Of a stretch of 64,000 nt of DNA, positions 25,330-35,016 are shown piece after piece. This DNA is from JAWLDA01 sp041686855 (GTDB taxonomy: Bacteria; Bacillota; Limnochordia; DTU080; RSA5). Position 1 is the first letter of the stretch. Every line of letters starts with the position of its first letter. The notes beneath the pieces were generated by a model that was not told where the DNA came from, did no database searches, and saw only the letters and a program-made list of their open reading frames with translations. The position numbers and the translations under genes are program-made. The stretch spans positions 310,001-374,000 of the forward strand of contig JAWLDA010000001.1 of assembly GCA_041686855.1 (NCBI GenBank). Reading direction: 5' to 3'.

Positions 25330-25740
25330 ATGCTGCGTACGTTGGCGCATGTCATGGTGAAGGTGCGTGATCTGGAGGAGAGCGTCGCGTTTTATCAAGA
25401 CGTGTTGGGCCTCAAAGAGGCGTTTCGCCTCTACGGCGACGACGGAGCGGTGCGGATCGTCTACCTCCATGTCGGCGACCGGCAGTTTGTCGAGTTGTCG
25501 CTGGGGTCTGGTGACGCACCAGGCACAAATGCGATCGGCTACAATCACATTTGTTTCGAAGTCGAGGGGATCAACGATCTCTACCAACGTCTCCTGCCGA
25601 CGGGATGTGTCGTTGAGGGGAGTCTGCGCCGCGGCAAAGACAAGAGCTGGCAGTTTTGGCTTAAGGACCCCAGCGGCAACCGCATCGAGTTAATGGAGTA
25701 CAACGAGGAGTCGGAGCAGACCCCCTTTGTCCCGTCGTAA
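25330..25740 (+). CDS. VOC family protein, glyoxalase I-like
   Basis: 136 residues, one VOC module. Probable metal ligands lie in LRTLAHVMVKVRDLEESV (His), RQFVELSLGSG (Glu), GYNHICFEVEG (His) and GNRIELMEY (Glu), the pattern of lactoylglutathione lyase relatives. Substrate unknown. ATG 25330 preferred; a GTG at 25321 is an alternative. Its promoter must lie inside or beside the 5' end of the divergent MATE gene, which starts only 63 nt away. Confidence 0.8.
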   Translation: MLRTLAHVMVKVRDLEESVAFYQDVLGLKEAFRLYGDDGAVRIVYLHVGDRQFVELSLGSGDAPGTNAIGYNHICFEVEGINDLYQRLLPTGCVVEGSLRRGKDKSWQFWLKDPSGNRIELMEYNEESEQTPFVPS

Positions 25741-25764
25741 TTTCTAAGTGGTGCTTCAGGTGTT

Positions 25765-26205
25765 TCATCCTCTTTGCGAAGCAACCACCTGTGTGCCGGC
25801 GAGTCGATCTCCCAGACGCCGGCCATCGGCGTCGACAAACGTAAAGACGAGTTCCAAAATCGTAAAGCCCACACCGACAAGGGGCGCGATGAACGGCCCG
25901 ATCACCGGCACAAAGAGAAGGATGCTACCGACGACTAAGGGTAGGTTACGCAACGACGCGGTGATCCAGTCGAGGTCACGCCCGTCGAGCGTCACCACTT
26001 GCAGGCCGAGGAGGCGCTTGCCAAAGCTGCTCCCGCGCCACTCGGCTCGTCGGGTGAACTGGTACCACACCACGTCCCGTGTCAACATGTAGCCGACCGC
26101 AAAGAGGCCGCCTAGGAGGGGGATCATCCCGAGAATCCCTGCACAAAACGCGTCAATGAAGACAGCGAAGACCCGCCGACTGATCTCAACCTTTGAGTGG
26201 TCCAA
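25765..26205 (-). CDS. RDD family membrane protein
   Basis: 146 residues. The RDD signature residues are visible: Arg and Asp in SRRVFAVFIDAF, then GSSFGKRLLGLQVV in the loop and RLGDRLAGTQVV at the end. Three hydrophobic helices (about 13-38, 85-105, 107-125). RDD proteins are small membrane proteins of mostly unknown role, some with sodium/proton antiport activity. TTG start at 26205, with AGAGGA upstream at a long spacing. Confidence 0.8.
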   Translation of the reverse strand: MDHSKVEISRRVFAVFIDAFCAGILGMIPLLGGLFAVGYMLTRDVVWYQFTRRAEWRGSSFGKRLLGLQVVTLDGRDLDWITASLRNLPLVVGSILLFVPVIGPFIAPLVGVGFTILELVFTFVDADGRRLGDRLAGTQVVASQRG

Positions 26206-26261
26206 GTTGTGAATCGTTCCTCTCTAAATGTGAATCCAAAGATCCATTCTACACATTGGGT

Positions 26262-26267
26262 AGTATA
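26262..26267 (-). promoter_or_regulatory. Possible -10 hexamer (TATACT) upstream of the RDD gene
   Basis: Minus strand reads TATACT about 57 nt before the start; TTGGTC lies 19 nt further upstream as a possible -35. The spacing is long, so this is weak. Confidence 0.25.
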
Positions 26268-26333
26268 CCATGTCCCCCTTCAGCTGGACCAAATTTAGAC
26301 GCGCAAGGTATCGATCACAAGGAGGTTGTTCGT

Positions 26334-27767
26334 ATGTCTGACCCGCGTCCCAACATTGTGCTGATCATGACGGATCAACAGCGCTTCGACACGATCGCCG
26401 CTTTGGGCTTTGAGTATATGCAGACGCCCCACCTTGACCGTCTGGTAGACGAAGGCGTCTCATTCACCAACTGCTTTGCCTCAGCGCCTTCGTGTGCGCC
26501 CGCCCGTGCGAGTCTCTTCTCCGGAATGTATCCCCACGCGACCGGGGTGTTCAAGAATGCGGACGTGTGGCAGAAAAGGACGTGGGTCGAAGACTTAGCC
26601 GACGCCGGTTACACCTGCGTGAACATCGGGAAAATGCACACCTTCCCTTACGAGGAGCCTTTCGGCTTCCACCAGCGTTACGTCGTGGAGAACAAAGACC
26701 GGTACCTGGAAGGGCGGTACTACTTCGACGAGTGGGACAAAGCCCTGCACGCCCGCGGTTTGGAGAAGCCGGGCCGGCTGCGGTACCGTTCGCTCCCTGA
26801 TTACCGCGAACGTATGGGCGCGGTCCACTGGCCGATCGACGAGGAGATGCACCCTGATGTGTTTGTAGGAGATCTCGCCTGCTGGTGGCTTGATCGTTAC
26901 CCAGCCACACAGCCTCTCTTTTTACAAATCGGCTTCCCCGGACCACACCCGCCGTACGATCCCGTCCAACGCTACACCGAACACTACCTTAACCAGGAGT
27001 TGCCGATCCCACACGTGAGCCAGGAGGACTTGGCCGGTCAACCGCCGCCCTTGCATGCGCTGCGGGCTCACAACGCTGAAATTGACCACGACTCGGTCGT
27101 TCACGATCTTGATCCATCAGCCCAGCAGTTGCGACGCCTGCGCGCCTACTACTTGGCCAATGTGACAATGATCGATGAGAAGGTCGGGGAGATCCTCAAC
27201 ACCCTAGAGGACCGGGGTTACCTTGAGAACGCGGTGGTCATCTTTACCTCGGACCACGGAGACTGCCTCGGCGAACATGGGCACATCCAAAAGTGGACGA
27301 TGTACGATTGTATCACCCGTGTGCCCACCATCGTATGGGCGCCTGGGCGCTTTCAGGGTGGACGACAGATCGACGCTCTTGTGCAACAGATGGATTTGGG
27401 GGCGACCATCCTCGAGCTCGCCGGTCTTGAGGCACCGGCCTACATGGAGGCGGAGTCCCTGCTGCGGGCGCTCGAAGGCCGTGACGAGTCGGGCCGCCAA
27501 TACGTCTTTGCTGAGCACGCCCGCGATGCCATCTTGACCGATACCGAGTTTATGACGATGGTGCGCGACGATCGCTGGAAGTTGGTCCACTTCCTTGATG
27601 AGCCCTATGGTCAACTCTTTGACCTCGAGTGCGATCCCGGTGAAGAACGCAATCTTTGGGATGACCCGGCGCACGTCCACCAGCGAGAGCGACTCCTTGC
27701 GGCGCTGCGCGAGTGGGTGATTCGCAGCAACTACCGTACGCAGAATCAGGAGCTCAAGTGGGGGTGA
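26334..27767 (+). CDS. Sulfatase (formylglycine-dependent, CxPxR type)
   Basis: 477 residues, a cytoplasmic or non-classically located type I sulfatase with no signal peptide. Metal-site motif PNIVLIMTDQQRFDT at the N-terminus (Asp14, Gln15); catalytic Cys54 in SCAPARASLFSG, which needs conversion to formylglycine; later VIFTSDHGDCLGEHG for the metal Asp and His. The substrate is a sulfated sugar or similar ester; neighbours (fucose-type oxidation genes) suggest a sulfated glycan. ATG 26334 has GGAGG 8 nt upstream. A maturation enzyme is not present in this window. Confidence 0.92.
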   Translation: MSDPRPNIVLIMTDQQRFDTIAALGFEYMQTPHLDRLVDEGVSFTNCFASAPSCAPARASLFSGMYPHATGVFKNADVWQKRTWVEDLADAGYTCVNIGKMHTFPYEEPFGFHQRYVVENKDRYLEGRYYFDEWDKALHARGLEKPGRLRYRSLPDYRERMGAVHWPIDEEMHPDVFVGDLACWWLDRYPATQPLFLQIGFPGPHPPYDPVQRYTEHYLNQELPIPHVSQEDLAGQPPPLHALRAHNAEIDHDSVVHDLDPSAQQLRRLRAYYLANVTMIDEKVGEILNTLEDRGYLENAVVIFTSDHGDCLGEHGHIQKWTMYDCITRVPTIVWAPGRFQGGRQIDALVQQMDLGATILELAGLEAPAYMEAESLLRALEGRDESGRQYVFAEHARDAILTDTEFMTMVRDDRWKLVHFLDEPYGQLFDLECDPGEERNLWDDPAHVHQRERLLAALREWVIRSNYRTQNQELKWG

Positions 27768-27795
27768 GCGTGCGCCGGGGATTGGCCCCACTCTC

Positions 27796-28563
27796 CTACT
27801 TTCCGGTCGAGACGCCTCCATCGATCGTCAAGGCTGAGCCGACCATAAACTTCGATTCGTCGGACGCGAGATAGAGCGCCGCAGAGGCCACATCCTCGGG
27901 CTTGCCCAATTCGCCCGTCAACTGGCGAGCTTTGATTCCCTCGAGAGCCTTCTGGGGATCGGCGTACGAATTTTTTAAGTAGTTTTCGACGAACGGCGTG
28001 TAGATCGTGCCGGGACAGAGCGCGTTGACACGAATGTTGTAGGGCGCGTAGTCGACCGCCATCGACCGGGTGAGGGAGAGAACCGCGCCTTTGGCGGCGG
28101 TGTAGACGGCCCGTTGGGCCAAGCCGATGTGGGCGATGGACGACGACATGTTGATGATCACGCCTTGACGCCGGTCGATCATATGGGGAATGACGGACTT
28201 GCACATCAGAAAGGCGCCGCGAACGTGGACCCGCATCACGCGGTCCCAATCCTCGACCTCTGTCTCGTGGAGCGTGCCGACATGGCCGATCCCGGCGTTG
28301 TTAAAGAGGACGTCGACCCGGCCCATCCCGTCGAGTGCGCTTTGTACCATCCGCTCGGCGTCGGCAGGCTCGGAGACGTCGCCAGAGACGGCGAGCGCCC
28401 GCCCACCGGCGTCCGATACTTCGTCGACTGTGCTCTTGGCAGCTTCGGGGTTAAGGTCGGCTACGACAACCCCGGCTCCTTCTTGTGCAAAGAGCAGGGC
28501 CGTGGCACGACCGATGCCTGAGCCCGCTCCCGTGATCAGTGCGATACGATCCTTGAGTCTCAT
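27796..28563 (-). CDS. Short-chain dehydrogenase/reductase, possible sugar or deoxy-sugar-acid dehydrogenase
   Basis: 255 residues, classical SDR. NAD(P) motif TGAGSGIGRA at about 12, NNAG near 90, catalytic Ser in MSSSIAHIG and the YxxxK motif in YTAAK, and a C-terminal IDGGVSTGK. The segment GELGKPEDVASAALYLASDESKF resembles SDRs of the L-fucose pathway (L-fucose or 2-keto-3-deoxy-L-fuconate dehydrogenase), but specificity cannot be fixed from sequence. Same direction as, and 30 nt after, the enolase-superfamily dehydratase, so likely one operon. Converges on the sulfatase gene with 28 nt between stops. Confidence 0.85.
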   Translation of the reverse strand: MRLKDRIALITGAGSGIGRATALLFAQEGAGVVVADLNPEAAKSTVDEVSDAGGRALAVSGDVSEPADAERMVQSALDGMGRVDVLFNNAGIGHVGTLHETEVEDWDRVMRVHVRGAFLMCKSVIPHMIDRRQGVIINMSSSIAHIGLAQRAVYTAAKGAVLSLTRSMAVDYAPYNIRVNALCPGTIYTPFVENYLKNSYADPQKALEGIKARQLTGELGKPEDVASAALYLASDESKFMVGSALTIDGGVSTGK

Positions 28564-28593
28564 TCGATGTTACCCCCAGGGTGATAAGGTTAG

Positions 28594-29691
28594 CTAGCTG
28601 ACACGACAATCGCGAATCACGTCGTCTCGGATCTTACAGCCAAGCCCCGGCTCTTGGGGCAGGGTGTAGTACCCATCCACCACTCGAGTGGGCTCCTCCC
28701 AAATCTCGTTAAGCGATTCGTAACAGTTTTCGACCATCGCAACATTGGTCGTCGCGGCTGCGAGTTGGACGTGCAGTTTCTGCTGCACATTCGTGTGCGG
28801 AACCACTTCGAGGTTGTAAGCGTCGGCCAAAGCGGCGACCTGCAGCCACTCATCGATACCGAGCAATTTGGTAGCGTCGGCCTGCACGACGTCGACGGCG
28901 CCCATCTCGATATAATCTCTAAAATCGTATTTGGTGTAAATCGTCTCTCCGACGGCGATCGGCACGTCCAACGCTTCAGCTAATTTGGCATGGGCTCGTT
29001 TATCGAAAGGGTGGAGCGGCTCTTCGAGCCAGTAAACATCAAACTCCTCGAGCTTGCGACCCCAGACCATCGCAGTCTTGAGGTCCCACACGGTGTTGAC
29101 ATCGGTCATCAGCTTTACGTTCTCTCCGATGGCCGCCCGCACCGCTCGCACGCGCTCGTAATCTTCGCGCGGATCAGGTCGTCCGAGCTTCATCTTGACA
29201 GCGTCGAACCCTCGATCGATGAGACGTTTCATATCGGTGACCAACTCGTCAGTCGACCATGAGAGCCATCCGCCGTCGGTGCTGTACGCTTTCACTCGAG
29301 ACTTGCAGGGTCCCAGATATCGCCAGAGGGGCATGCCGGCCGCTTTGAGTTGAATATCCCAAAGCGCAAGCTCGACCGCGCAGAGAGCGACCCGAGTTAC
29401 ACCGACGCGACCGATGAAATGGTTTTTGTAATAGAGGTCGCGACAGATACTCTTGCGTTCAAAGGGATCTCGGCCGGGTAAGTAAGGAGCGTAGGTCTCG
29501 TCGAGGATGCTCTGGGCCGCTCGAAGCCCTCGCGAATAGTTCCAATTAAAGCCCCAACCGCTGATTCCGGCATCCGTATCGATGCGCACGAGGAGAAACT
29601 CGACAGAGTCTAGGCTACTTTGAGAGTCGGTAATCGTGCGTTGTTTGAGTGGAATGTCAAGGAGGAAGCTCTCGACCCCGGTGATCTGCAC
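28594..29691 (-). CDS. Enolase-superfamily (mandelate racemase type) sugar-acid dehydratase
   Basis: 365 residues. Acid-base Lys pair in FDAVKMKLG; metal ligands Asp in LMTDVNTVWD, Glu in YWLEEPLHPFD and Glu in IAVGETIYTKYD; then Asp in VVQADATK and His in VVPHTNVQQK. This set is complete for an active enzyme of the mandelate racemase subgroup, whose members dehydrate sugar acids such as L-fuconate, galactonate or rhamnonate to 2-keto-3-deoxy acids. GTG start at 29691 with AGGAGA upstream. With the lactonase at 30533 and the SDR it fits L-fuconate or a similar deoxy acid. Confidence 0.87.
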   Translation of the reverse strand: MQITGVESFLLDIPLKQRTITDSQSSLDSVEFLLVRIDTDAGISGWGFNWNYSRGLRAAQSILDETYAPYLPGRDPFERKSICRDLYYKNHFIGRVGVTRVALCAVELALWDIQLKAAGMPLWRYLGPCKSRVKAYSTDGGWLSWSTDELVTDMKRLIDRGFDAVKMKLGRPDPREDYERVRAVRAAIGENVKLMTDVNTVWDLKTAMVWGRKLEEFDVYWLEEPLHPFDKRAHAKLAEALDVPIAVGETIYTKYDFRDYIEMGAVDVVQADATKLLGIDEWLQVAALADAYNLEVVPHTNVQQKLHVQLAAATTNVAMVENCYESLNEIWEEPTRVVDGYYTLPQEPGLGCKIRDDVIRDCRVS

Positions 29692-29860
29692 GGTGGCTAC
29701 ATCTCCTCATAATAATGTCAGGCCCATTTCACATTCTGGCAATTCCGACCTCATCCTTCCGTGCCTGCACAGGAGAGTGTCGCGCAGCCACGAATAGCTG
29801 CCGTATGGAAGAAGGTGGGACAGCAACAGGGACCCACGTGTTTTTAAGAGGGAGCGTGAC

Positions 29861-30112
29861 ATGCGAGTGCGCTGGGAGTACTGTTCGGCGAGAGACTTTG
29901 AGAGTGTGCAGCGCCTCGGCCAATTGGGCTGGGAGCTGATATCCGCCCTAGGCTCGCCGGAGCAACCGACCTTTTACTTGAAACGACCTGTGGAGGCGTG
30001 GCGTGATCGGGTGACTCGATTGCAGCGTAATCAGGTGTTTGAGGCGCGCGGGTTGGACCCCGCTGATCCGGCGGATCCATACGTCCAGGAGCAAGGAGGT
30101 CCGGGAGAATGA
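29861..30112 (+). CDS. Small DUF4177-like protein coupled to rbsD
   Basis: 83 residues. The first 45 residues (VRWEYCSARDF...LGQLGWELISALG..TFYLKRP) look like the short DUF4177 fold with its GWELV-type motif; the tail is charged and disordered. Function unknown. ATG 29861 has GAGGGAG 6 nt upstream. The TGA overlaps the ATG of rbsD (ATGA), so the two are made together. Confidence 0.65.
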   Translation: MRVRWEYCSARDFESVQRLGQLGWELISALGSPEQPTFYLKRPVEAWRDRVTRLQRNQVFEARGLDPADPADPYVQEQGGPGE

Positions 30113-30495
30113 AGCGTCGTGGAATCCTTCATCCGCAGCTTTGCCATCTACTCGCCAGCACTGGCCACGTCGATGCGATCACGATCTGTGACCGAGGTTT
30201 TCCGGTGCCCAGGGGCCCCGAGCGAATTGACCTGGCGCTCGTCGACGACATTCCCACAGTCCTTGACGTGTTGCGGGCCATTAACGAGGAGTACCACTTT
30301 GGCCGTGTGATCGTCACCCAGGAGATGGAGCAGGTGAGCCCCGAACACGCCGCCCGGGTGCGTCACCTGATGGCCGATGCCCAGGTCGAAATCGTGCCAC
30401 ACCGCGAGTTTAAAGCGATGAGTGGTCAGACGCGCGGCGTGGTGCGGACGGGGGATACGATCCCGTATGCCAACGTAATCATCATCTCAGGTTAG
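30109..30495 (+). CDS. rbsD: D-ribose pyranase / sugar mutarotase RbsD
   Basis: 128 residues, full length. RbsD interconverts ring forms of ribose; relatives (FucU) do this for fucose. Landmarks: MKRRGILHPQLCHLLASTGH with the catalytic His of the GH(x)D site (GHVDAITICDRGFPVP), RIDLALVDDIP, and the C-terminal VVRTGDTIPYANVIIISG. The sequence is closer to RbsD than to FucU. No ribose transporter or ribokinase is near; the neighbours suggest a role for a deoxyhexose aldose, by context. Confidence 0.88.
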   Translation: MKRRGILHPQLCHLLASTGHVDAITICDRGFPVPRGPERIDLALVDDIPTVLDVLRAINEEYHFGRVIVTQEMEQVSPEHAARVRHLMADAQVEIVPHREFKAMSGQTRGVVRTGDTIPYANVIIISG

Positions 30496-30532
30496 TGATC
30501 GCTTAAAACAGATATTCGGAGGACGAGCGCTG

Positions 30533-31366
<834 letters not shown>

Positions 31367-33343
31367 GTGACATTCGATACGATGCGATTCCGACAGATCC
31401 ATTTGGACTTTCACACTTCAGAGAAGATCGACCAAATCGCGCAGTCGTTTGAACCCGAGGCCTTTGCCCAGACGTTGGAGCAGGCGGCCGTCGACTCCGT
31501 GACGCTCTTTGCCCGGTGTCATCACGGAATGATCTACTACGACACGCGTTTCGAACATGCCCGTCATCCCGGCCTCACACGAGATCTGCTGGGCGAACAG
31601 ATCGAGGCCGTGCACAAGCGCGGCATTCGAGCGCCGATCTATATCTCGGTAGGTTTAGACGAGCACATGGCGCGCCGTCACCCCGAGTGTATCGAGCTGA
31701 GCCCCGAGGGACGTCTGCAAGGGGCGCCGCCGCTCAAAGCGGGGTGGCGCAAACTCTGCCTCAATTCTGCCTACATCGACTACGTCTTCGAACAGACGGC
31801 TGAAGTGCTGCAACGCTACCCAGTGGATGGTCTCTTCTTTGACATCGTCAGCCAGCGGGAGTGCTGCTGCGGGCGCTGCTTACAAGGAATGGACGACGCT
31901 GGACTCGACCCCGAGGACCCAGAGCAGCGTCGTGAATGGTCTCGGCGAGTCGTCGATCGGTACCGCTCCCGCCAGAGCGCGTTGGTGCGCGAGTACAATA
32001 AAGAGTGCACGATTTTTTACAATGCGGGGCACGTCGGACCCCAGACACGCAGCTCGCTTGACGCGTACACGCACCTTGAGCTGGAGTCTCTGCCCACCGC
32101 CAGTTGGGGATACGATCACTTTCCGTTGACCGTGCGCTACGCCCGCAAGCTGGGTATGCCGTATCTGGGGATGACGGGGAAGTTTCAAAAGTCTTGGGCG
32201 GACTTTGGCGGTTTTAAGCCCCAGGTGGCCCTAGAGTACGATTGTTTCAGCGCGCTGGCTCATGGCGCCCGATGCTCTGTCGGAGATCAGTTGCACCCAA
32301 ACGGCGCACTCGATCCAGCGACGTACGATCTCATCGCTGGGGTGTACCGGAGTGTCGCCGCGAAAGAGCCGTGGTGTATCGGCGCGCGCCCCCTCACGGA
32401 GATAGCCGTGGTCACGCCGGAGGCCCTGGGCCTCGAAGACGCCCGCGTCGACTCATCGGCTCGCGGCGCGATGCGTCTGTTACAGGAGGCGCACTACCAG
32501 TTTGACGTGGTCGACTTTGAGATGGATTGGGATGCGTATCGCTTGCTTGTGCTGCCCGACAAGATTCTGCTCAACGAGGAGCACGCGCAGAGAGTAGCGG
32601 AGTACATCGAGCGGGGAGGCTGTGTGTTGGCCTCTCACACCTCAGGCTTGCGTCCTGATCGACAAGGCTTTGCGCTCGATCATTTCGGCGTCGAGTACCT
32701 AGGCGAGTCGGAGTACTCCCCGGATTACCTCGAGGCGAAGGGCCCCCTGGCGGACCAGGTTCGGCCAACGCAGCACGTGATGTACGACAGGGGCGTGCGA
32801 GTGCGCGCTAACGGCGAGAGTGAAGCGCTCGCCATCGTATGGGAGCCGTACTTCAACAGGAGCTGGCGGCACTTCACATCTCATTTTCATTCACCTCCGC
32901 ACCAACCCACCGACGACCCGGGCGCGGTGCGTCGTGGGAACTGCATCTACTTCGCACATCCCGTCTTCGCCAGCTACGGCCGTCACGGAGCCGAAGCGGT
33001 GCGACAGATGCTCCTCAATGCGGTTGCGATTCTCCTCCCCGACCCGTTGATTCAGGTGGGGGCACCCAGCACTGCACAGGTGAGCGTGACGCGCCAAGAG
33101 ATGAAGGGACGGACCGTCGTTCACCTACTGCACTACATCCCTGAGGCGCGCTATAGCGAGCTCAATCTTGTGGTAGAACGGATCCCTCTTCACAATGTAA
33201 ACGTCGCCCTATCACTCCCAGAGGCGCCGACAAACGTGTACCTTGCGCCGGGCAACGAGCCGGTCCCTTGGGAGTACGACAAGGAGCGCGTCCACGTCAC
33301 TCTCGAACGAGTCGACGGGCACGCGATGATCGTCTTTGAATAA
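31367..33343 (+). CDS. Glycoside-hydrolase-like protein with TIM barrel and beta-galactosidase trimerisation-type domain
   Basis: 658 residues. N-terminal TIM barrel (about 1-330: RQIHLDFHTSEKI, VTLFARCHHGMIYYDT, HKRGIRAPIYISVG, VDGLFFDIVSQREC) resembling alpha-L-fucosidase/GHL-type hydrolases. Then a Rossmann-like domain (about 345-540: YRLLVLPDKILLNEEHAQRV) typical of the trimerisation domain of GH42-like enzymes, and a C-terminal beta domain. No signal peptide, so it acts on imported oligosaccharides. GTG 31367 directly follows the stop of the lactonase; ATG 31382 is an alternative. Fucosidase activity is suggested by fold and context, not proven. Confidence 0.72.
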   Translation: MTFDTMRFRQIHLDFHTSEKIDQIAQSFEPEAFAQTLEQAAVDSVTLFARCHHGMIYYDTRFEHARHPGLTRDLLGEQIEAVHKRGIRAPIYISVGLDEHMARRHPECIELSPEGRLQGAPPLKAGWRKLCLNSAYIDYVFEQTAEVLQRYPVDGLFFDIVSQRECCCGRCLQGMDDAGLDPEDPEQRREWSRRVVDRYRSRQSALVREYNKECTIFYNAGHVGPQTRSSLDAYTHLELESLPTASWGYDHFPLTVRYARKLGMPYLGMTGKFQKSWADFGGFKPQVALEYDCFSALAHGARCSVGDQLHPNGALDPATYDLIAGVYRSVAAKEPWCIGARPLTEIAVVTPEALGLEDARVDSSARGAMRLLQEAHYQFDVVDFEMDWDAYRLLVLPDKILLNEEHAQRVAEYIERGGCVLASHTSGLRPDRQGFALDHFGVEYLGESEYSPDYLEAKGPLADQVRPTQHVMYDRGVRVRANGESEALAIVWEPYFNRSWRHFTSHFHSPPHQPTDDPGAVRRGNCIYFAHPVFASYGRHGAEAVRQMLLNAVAILLPDPLIQVGAPSTAQVSVTRQEMKGRTVVHLLHYIPEARYSELNLVVERIPLHNVNVALSLPEAPTNVYLAPGNEPVPWEYDKERVHVTLERVDGHAMIVFE

Positions 33344-33402
33344 GGGTCTGGCCGACGAAAGAGGAACCGGACCGCTCCGACCGGAACCTCAAGGAGCAGG
33401 AG

Positions 33403-33966
33403 TTGATCGGAGTGGATCGCAAGGTAAAGTTGAACGTTCTGCGCCAGTTGGCCATGAGTATGGGCGACCAGATGATGGTACCCATTCTGTCGTTTTTGGC
33501 GGGGCGGTTGGACCACGTGCACTTTGTGCGCGAACTCGAGGGTGCGACCGTTGCCGTGACACTGTCACCCGGTGCGCGGCTTTGGCCGCGCGTCCCATTT
33601 CGTGCGGAGATCGATGGCGAGTCGGTGAATCACCCGGTTGCCTTTATCGAGAAGCTGGCGTTGCGGGACGACGATATCTTGATTCGAGTGGAGTTTGGCG
33701 CGCTCGAGGCGCCCCAGTGGTACTTGGATGCCGTGGCTGACGATGTGGTCGATCCCAGGCGTCATCTTGAGGAGTCCATCGATCAGTTGCGGAGCAAAAT
33801 CGACTTTGCGCTCGACGCCTATCGTACGGCTAACGAGGCTTTTGCGGACGCCGACGACGACGAGCGGAAGTACCTCCGCTTCGTCCTCGACAAAGCCAAG
33901 ACCGAGATGAGGACGCTCAACGCGCAACTCAACGAGCTTGAGATGAAACTTGGTTGGTCTGAGTGA
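33403..33966 (+). CDS. Hypothetical protein with a C-terminal coiled coil
   Basis: 187 residues, no family recognised. The first 100 residues are a mixed alpha/beta segment (VRELEGATVAVTLSPGA); the rest is strongly helical and charged (LEESIDQLRSKIDFALDAYR; DDDERKYLRFVLDKAKTEM), probably a coiled coil. No signal peptide or membrane helix. TTG start at 33403 with AAGGAG 6 nt upstream. It sits 59 nt after the hydrolase and 33 nt before the aspartoacylase-like gene, so it is probably cotranscribed with both. Confidence 0.6.
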   Translation: MIGVDRKVKLNVLRQLAMSMGDQMMVPILSFLAGRLDHVHFVRELEGATVAVTLSPGARLWPRVPFRAEIDGESVNHPVAFIEKLALRDDDILIRVEFGALEAPQWYLDAVADDVVDPRRHLEESIDQLRSKIDFALDAYRTANEAFADADDDERKYLRFVLDKAKTEMRTLNAQLNELEMKLGWSE

Positions 33967-33999
33967 ATTTCGCCTCCCGGCGTAAGGGAGGAGCGAGCT

Positions 34000-35016
34000 G
34001 TGGAGTTATCCCATGTTCTGATCGAGTCGTTTCGAGTCGAAGATGTCCGGCCGGGAGAGAAGCGCCGCTTCTGGTTGCAGGCTCTGCCGGGACTGGCTCA
34101 ACCCTTTGACCTGCCGGCGCTCGTCATCAGGGGTCCGCGTCCCGGCCCCACGCTCCTCGCTGTGGCGGGCGTCCACGGTGACGAGTTTGAAGGGATGGAA
34201 GCGATACGGCAGTTTTTTGCCGACGTGAATCCCGCGGAGCTCTCCGGCACACTAATAGGATTGCCGATCTGCAATCCGCCTGCCTATTTGGCGATGAGTC
34301 GCGCGTCACCGCCGTCGATGGATGGTCTCAATTTAGCTCGTGTCTTTCCTGGACGGCCGGATGGACTGCCGACTGAGCGCCTGGCGTTTAAACTTTTAGA
34401 ATGGATTAAACAGATACTCACACCTGCTGACCTGTTTATCGATTTACACAGTGGGAGCGTTGAGTGTGAATACGCTCGCATGGTCGGTTTCCGGGCCGTG
34501 GAGAACGGCGCCCGCGCTCGCTCGGAAGAAGCGGCCCGCCACTTTGGCTTTGCCCGCCTGTGGGAGATCGCCTCTCGCGAGGAGACGCTAAACGGCGCAG
34601 TCGCTCTCGCCGGCATTCCGACCGTGGGAGCAGAGGTGACGGGTCGAGGGGGCTGCCTCCCCGAGGACGTTGAGGCGTACGTGCGTGGACTGTGGAGCAT
34701 GGCGCGACTTCAAGGGAATTTACCGGGCTCTCCTGAGCCGCCGGTCGTTGGAGCCGCTCGCCGGACGCGTCTGGTCTACGCCGAGGCGAGCGGTCTCTTT
34801 CGGTCAAGGGTGCGCCATGTCGGGGAGCGCGTTGGGGGTGGCGAGCTACTCGGAACGGTCGTCGACCCCTTTGGTCGTGTGCTCGCCGAAGTTCGCGCGC
34901 CCACAGGCGGCGAGATTTGGGCCTTGCGCCGCTTTGGCACCGTGTGGGCTGGGGATTATGTCGCTATGATTGCCACACATCGTGATACGGAAAAGAAAGG
35001 TGGGAATGAGCAGTGA
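34000..35016 (+). CDS. Succinylglutamate desuccinylase/aspartoacylase family zinc hydrolase
   Basis: 338 residues, an M14-like deacylase. Zinc ligands are visible: HGDE in GVHGDEFEGMEA near 60 and the His in FIDLHSGS near 148; the Arg-type motif DGLNLARVFPG lies near 110 and the catalytic Glu probably in TVGAEVTGRGG near 210. It should cleave an N-acyl amino acid or related amide. The C-terminal about 80 residues form a biotinyl-lipoyl-like beta domain (FRSRVRHVGERVGGGELLGT), common in this subfamily. GTG start at 34000 after AAGGGAGGAG. Overlaps the next gene by GTGA. Confidence 0.85.
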   Translation: MELSHVLIESFRVEDVRPGEKRRFWLQALPGLAQPFDLPALVIRGPRPGPTLLAVAGVHGDEFEGMEAIRQFFADVNPAELSGTLIGLPICNPPAYLAMSRASPPSMDGLNLARVFPGRPDGLPTERLAFKLLEWIKQILTPADLFIDLHSGSVECEYARMVGFRAVENGARARSEEAARHFGFARLWEIASREETLNGAVALAGIPTVGAEVTGRGGCLPEDVEAYVRGLWSMARLQGNLPGSPEPPVVGAARRTRLVYAEASGLFRSRVRHVGERVGGGELLGTVVDPFGRVLAEVRAPTGGEIWALRRFGTVWAGDYVAMIATHRDTEKKGGNEQ

